Below, one piece after another: positions 60,736-64,000 of a stretch of DNA of 64,000 bases. The translations under genes were made by a program, and so were the position numbers. The stretch lies in assembly GCA_002007465.1 (NCBI GenBank), contig LNAC01000346.1:2507662-2571661 (forward strand), given 5' to 3'. The DNA comes from Ailurus styani (Eukaryota; Chordata; Mammalia; Carnivora; Ailuridae). The notes under the pieces were generated by a model. The model was not told the origin of the DNA. It saw only the letters and a list, made by a program, of their open reading frames with translations, and did no database searches. Within the stretch, counting starts at the first letter, position 1. Each line of letters starts with the position of its first letter.

Positions 60736-62327
60736 CTGCACACACTTTTATGACAGTATCTACCTATTATTATAAGTTCATGTTGAAGTTGTTTGCCAAA
60801 AATTCCTTCACTTAAGGAGACAGAAGAGACAACAAAGAAAAAATATCTGGCAAGAAAACACAAATGCCCTGTATCCCTTTATCCACTGCTCTTTGGAGAC
60901 TTTCATGGGATAATATGATCAAACAAATGCTTTCTCTTGGATGCCAAAATTTCTCCAAGAAAATATTTCATTTAACATGTGGCTCTGCCTTTTTCTGTCA
61001 ACCACCTCTCTTCTCCAACCATCTTTCCTTTTTTATGTCTTTTTAAAATTAATTATTACATAAATTGCAAGGAAATCAAGCCAGGTTTTTAGAATTCCTT
61101 CTTTATGCTACTAGTCTTTTCACAAAATTAATTGATACCTGCTGATTCTTTTTCTCATTACTACATAACCCCTTGCAAGCTGCCTTCTACTCCTGCTCTA
61201 ACCCAATAATCATTTCTTTCTTTGGGTCAACAGTGTCTTTCCAGTGACCAATCACGAAGATTTTCTCTTCCATAGTACTACCCTTCTTTCTTAAACTCTG
61301 TCTCTGGCTTTAGTTTATGCAACATTATTTATTTAGTTCCTTTTCCTACCTTCCTATCTCTCCCCTTTCTTGTCTTCTTTCTGTCTCTGTCACTTTTCCT
61401 GGTATGTTTTCCACAATTCCTAAATAAAGGTGTCCCCCAAAATGTCCCATTTCCTTTGTCACTGTACTCTTGGTCATATGCTTCCATGATTTCAAAGAAA
61501 TCTTGAAATAACTTCGAGCTCTCTTGGTGACAAAGTTCCTCTTTCCATTAGGTTCCAGATGCTGCTCAATATGAAAACTGAATTTTTTCTTATGCCTTAT
61601 TTCTACATTTAGATACCTATTTAAAATGTAATAAATTTACTCTTGAATTATAACAGTGCTAAATTTTTATGCAGAGATAAATTGTAAGTTGAGCACACCT
61701 GTTATAACCTACAACATTTCAGTGTTTGAAATTGTGAAGCCTAAGTCATATAATTTCACATATAAGAAAAAAAATTTAATGAAAATTGCTGACCAGTGAA
61801 ACCAGGTTTTGCAATTAATCATCTTTTTAGTTGACATTAATTAGGTTTGGTCTTACTCCAAATTAGGTTTGGTCTTAATCCAAATTACCTGCATTCATTA
61901 GATTTTAAACTAAAATTTTAATGGAAGACAGTACTGTAACTCATCTTCCTTTACATTCTGGAAATCTGTTTCATGTTACCACATTGTGCATAAATAACAT
62001 AGCCAGAGAATTATATATGTCAAGTGGACACTCATTCATTTAACACATGTAAAGCACACTTTGCTCACCAAGTTGCTAACCAGCATGGGGGGTCAATTCC
62101 AGGTCATAGAATGAGTTATCTGGGTTTCCTCTAAATTAAATGGGGACAAGTATTTTTCAAGTAGGTTTTACTTTGTTGATAACAAAGATGTTATATTTTA
62201 AATATCAAGGAAAAGGAAAGTTAGAAATTATAAGCAAAAGTACTTTTGTAATTTGGAGGTAAAAATACATAAGAAAAATAAGGCAAATGTGAATGAAGAT
62301 ATGGGGAAATTAAAAATAAAAGCACCA
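60736..62327. other. Mostly unique sequence
   Basis: Pyrimidine-rich at 60980-61400; a 20-bp direct duplication (AAATTAGGTTTGGTCTTA.. type) near 61840-61880. No gene. Confidence 0.5.
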
Positions 62328-62530
62328 GAGGCACCCAGAGACTCAGGCAGTTAGTCATCCAACTCTTGGTTTTGGCTCAGGTCATGATCTTAAGTCACGG
62401 AGTTGAGCCTCGAGTTAGGCTCCACATTCAGTGTGGAGGCTGCTTGAGATTCTCTCCTTCTCCCTCTGCCACTCTTGTGCCTGTGCGCTCTCTCTCTCTA
62501 AAATAAATAAATCTCTAAAAAAAAACAAAA
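62328..62530 (+). mobile_element. Can-SINE, old
   Basis: Older type: GAGGCACCCAGAGACTCAG head, CAACTCTTGGTTTTGGCTC, body with GTGCCTGTGCGCTCTCTC and an AAATAAATAAATC tail. Confidence 0.87.
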
Positions 62531-63179
62531 AGACAACCACTGAATGCAAACTCTTACTTAGTCTTTTCAGTTATCTCAAGTGACAGTTTAGCTTATATCA
62601 CAGAAGGTTAGATCTTCAGGACAATTTCTGCCAAATATAAATAACATATTACCTTTCACGTTCATTTATTCCTATAGACAGACACATTTTATTGCTATTC
62701 TAGAAACACATCAATAATAGTAAAATCCCAGTTAATTGGAGGCAAACTAATTGGTATGTATTATGAGTTAAAATTGCAGTATTTCATTTTCTAGATAAAG
62801 AAGGCCAAAATAATTTCATTTCATTTAGCCAGGGATATATTGAAGGAGTAGCAGATATTGAAAAAGAAAAAGAAAAAAAGATAAGCCCTCAGAAACAAAT
62901 ATCTGACAATTGTGTGGAAAGATCTGTGTCTCCTTTCAGGTCAAATTAATTGTTCTTTCCCTTGTGTTTTTATAGCACAGTTTATTCTATCTAAATAATT
63001 TGGAATTATTTTTGTGTTAACTTTTTATAAAAAGATAAGTTCAGCACAACTCTTATTATCAACAACAAATTCTAGGTGATGTTTTCAATATTTGAAACTG
63101 TAGAGATTAAGTCTTACAATTTTGTACATAAGAAAGGAAGATATGTGAAGAAATTGTTTTTATTCATTTATATTGCTTT

Positions 63180-63300
63180 TTCTCATGTTAAACTAAGCTC
63201 CTTGAGAGCAGGAACCATGTCTAAATCATCACTGAATCTCAGATATTAACCTGGCATCTGAGGTGTCATTTCCACCCAATAACTGTTATAAGAATTAAAA
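63180..63300 (+). mobile_element. L2-like 3' end
   Basis: AAGCTCCTTGAGAGCAGGAAC followed by ATGTCTAAATCATCACTGAAT is the diagnostic L2 end motif, decayed further downstream. Confidence 0.6.
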
Positions 63301-63426
63301 TAATAGTTTTATTATATAGTAATTATAATAATATGCCCAGAAGCATTCAAAATTAGCAATCATACTTGCAAAATGCTAAGAGTAGGAATAAAATACACTA
63401 AAAAGAAAAAAAGATTGTGGGGTGGG

Positions 63427-63653
63427 GGGACACCTGGGTGGTTCACTTGGTTAAGCATCTGCTTTTCACTCAGGTCATGATCCCTGGGTCCTGGGATGGA
63501 GCCTTGCATGGGGCTCCCTGCTCAGTGGGAGTCTGCTTTTCCATCTCCTCCTTGCTTGTGCTCTCTCTCACTGTATCTGTCACTATCTTGGTCTCTCTCT
63601 TTCTCTCAAACAGATAAATAAAATGTTTAAAAGACAAACAATAAAAAAAAAAA
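63427..63653 (+). mobile_element. Can-SINE
   Basis: Head GGGGACACCTGGGTGGTTCAC, body ending in CTCTCTCTTTCTCTCAAAC and a mixed A-rich tail; it follows a G-rich run. No clear duplication. Confidence 0.88.
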
Positions 63654-63821
63654 CCCGAGATGAATTGTAGCCATAACACTGAATAACACAAACTAATAAA
63701 GTTTTTATATGTTGCTATCATAAATATCAAATCATCTACTAAAACTGGAGGATAAAATGTTATTAGGGATTGTACCAAGAAGGAAATACCATTTTCTATT
63801 TTTAACCACAACTGAAGCTAG

Positions 63822-64000
63822 AAGTCTTTCTTTCTTTTTTTTTTTAATTTTATTTTATTCTTTGCCCAAGGGGTACAGGTCTGTGAATCATCAGGCTTAC
63901 ATCTTTCACAGCACTCACCAAAGCACAAACCCTCCCCAATATCCATAACCCATCCACCCTATCCCTACCCTCCCACCCCCCAGTAACCCTCAGTTTGTTT
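63822..64000 (-). mobile_element. Young carnivore L1 3' end, cut by window edge
   Basis: T-rich start (poly-A, antisense) then AAGGGGTACAGGTCTGTGAA, CACAGCACTCACCA, CCTCCCCAATATCCATAACC and CAGTAACCCTCAGTTTGTTT, matching a lineage-specific L1 3' UTR with little decay. It continues beyond the window. Confidence 0.85.

Noticed and set aside
63470..63811. 113-codon minus-strand frame
   Set aside because: Half of it is the SINE at 63427-63653 read backwards and the rest is AT-rich sequence.
1..64000. CRISPR arrays, operons, phage or bacterial mobile systems
   Set aside because: No regularly spaced repeats or dense coding; the sequence is mammalian and dominated by interspersed repeats.

Overview
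This window looks like nuclear DNA from a carnivoran mammal, most likely a mustelid (ferret, mink, otter or marten group). The main evidence is about thirty copies of a tRNA-Lys-derived Can-SINE, which opens with GGGCGCCTGGGTGGCTCAG and ends in a CT-rich block, AATAAA repeats and a poly-A tail. Many copies contain GCCTACTTGTGATCTCTCT, a variant I associate with mustelids. The clade call comes from remembered subfamily features and was not checked by a search. The sequence is AT-rich, full of in-frame stops, and has no prokaryotic features.

Gene content is almost nil. The best coding candidate is a single internal exon at 48893-49003 (+ strand). It is 111 bp, open in one frame only, with a pyrimidine-rich AG acceptor and a GTAAGAA donor, and is phase 2 at both ends. 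If it is real, most of the window is intron of one large gene read on the + strand. I do not recognise the protein. A weaker candidate is a protein-like open frame on the - strand at 60457-60735. All other open frames are chance frames, microsatellite translations or SINE-derived.

Layout. 1-13 kb: plus-strand SINEs, a MIR split by a SINE, a deleted old L1 (- strand) and an old L1 3' end (+ strand) split by a SINE. 13-31 kb: SINEs in both orientations, L2 ends, a large CT microsatellite at 18.6 kb, and a carnivore L1 3' end at 20.8-21.8 kb that carries a SINE. 31-42 kb: old L1, a decayed hAT transposase, an LTR-like element, a HAL1/L1 relic, and a long antisense L1 broken by two SINEs and a hAT-type element. 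42-52 kb: SINEs, MER5A, MIR, an ancient medium-repeat family, the candidate exon, and a SINE nested inside another SINE. 52-64 kb: one MLT1-type LTR nested in another, a possible ERV-L relic, L2, more SINEs, and a young L1 3' end cut off by the window edge.

No tRNA, rRNA or CRISPR feature is supported, and no promoter or CpG island was seen. The window's main content is its layered insertion history, which target-site duplications resolve in many places. Repeat family names were assigned from remembered consensus features without a database search.
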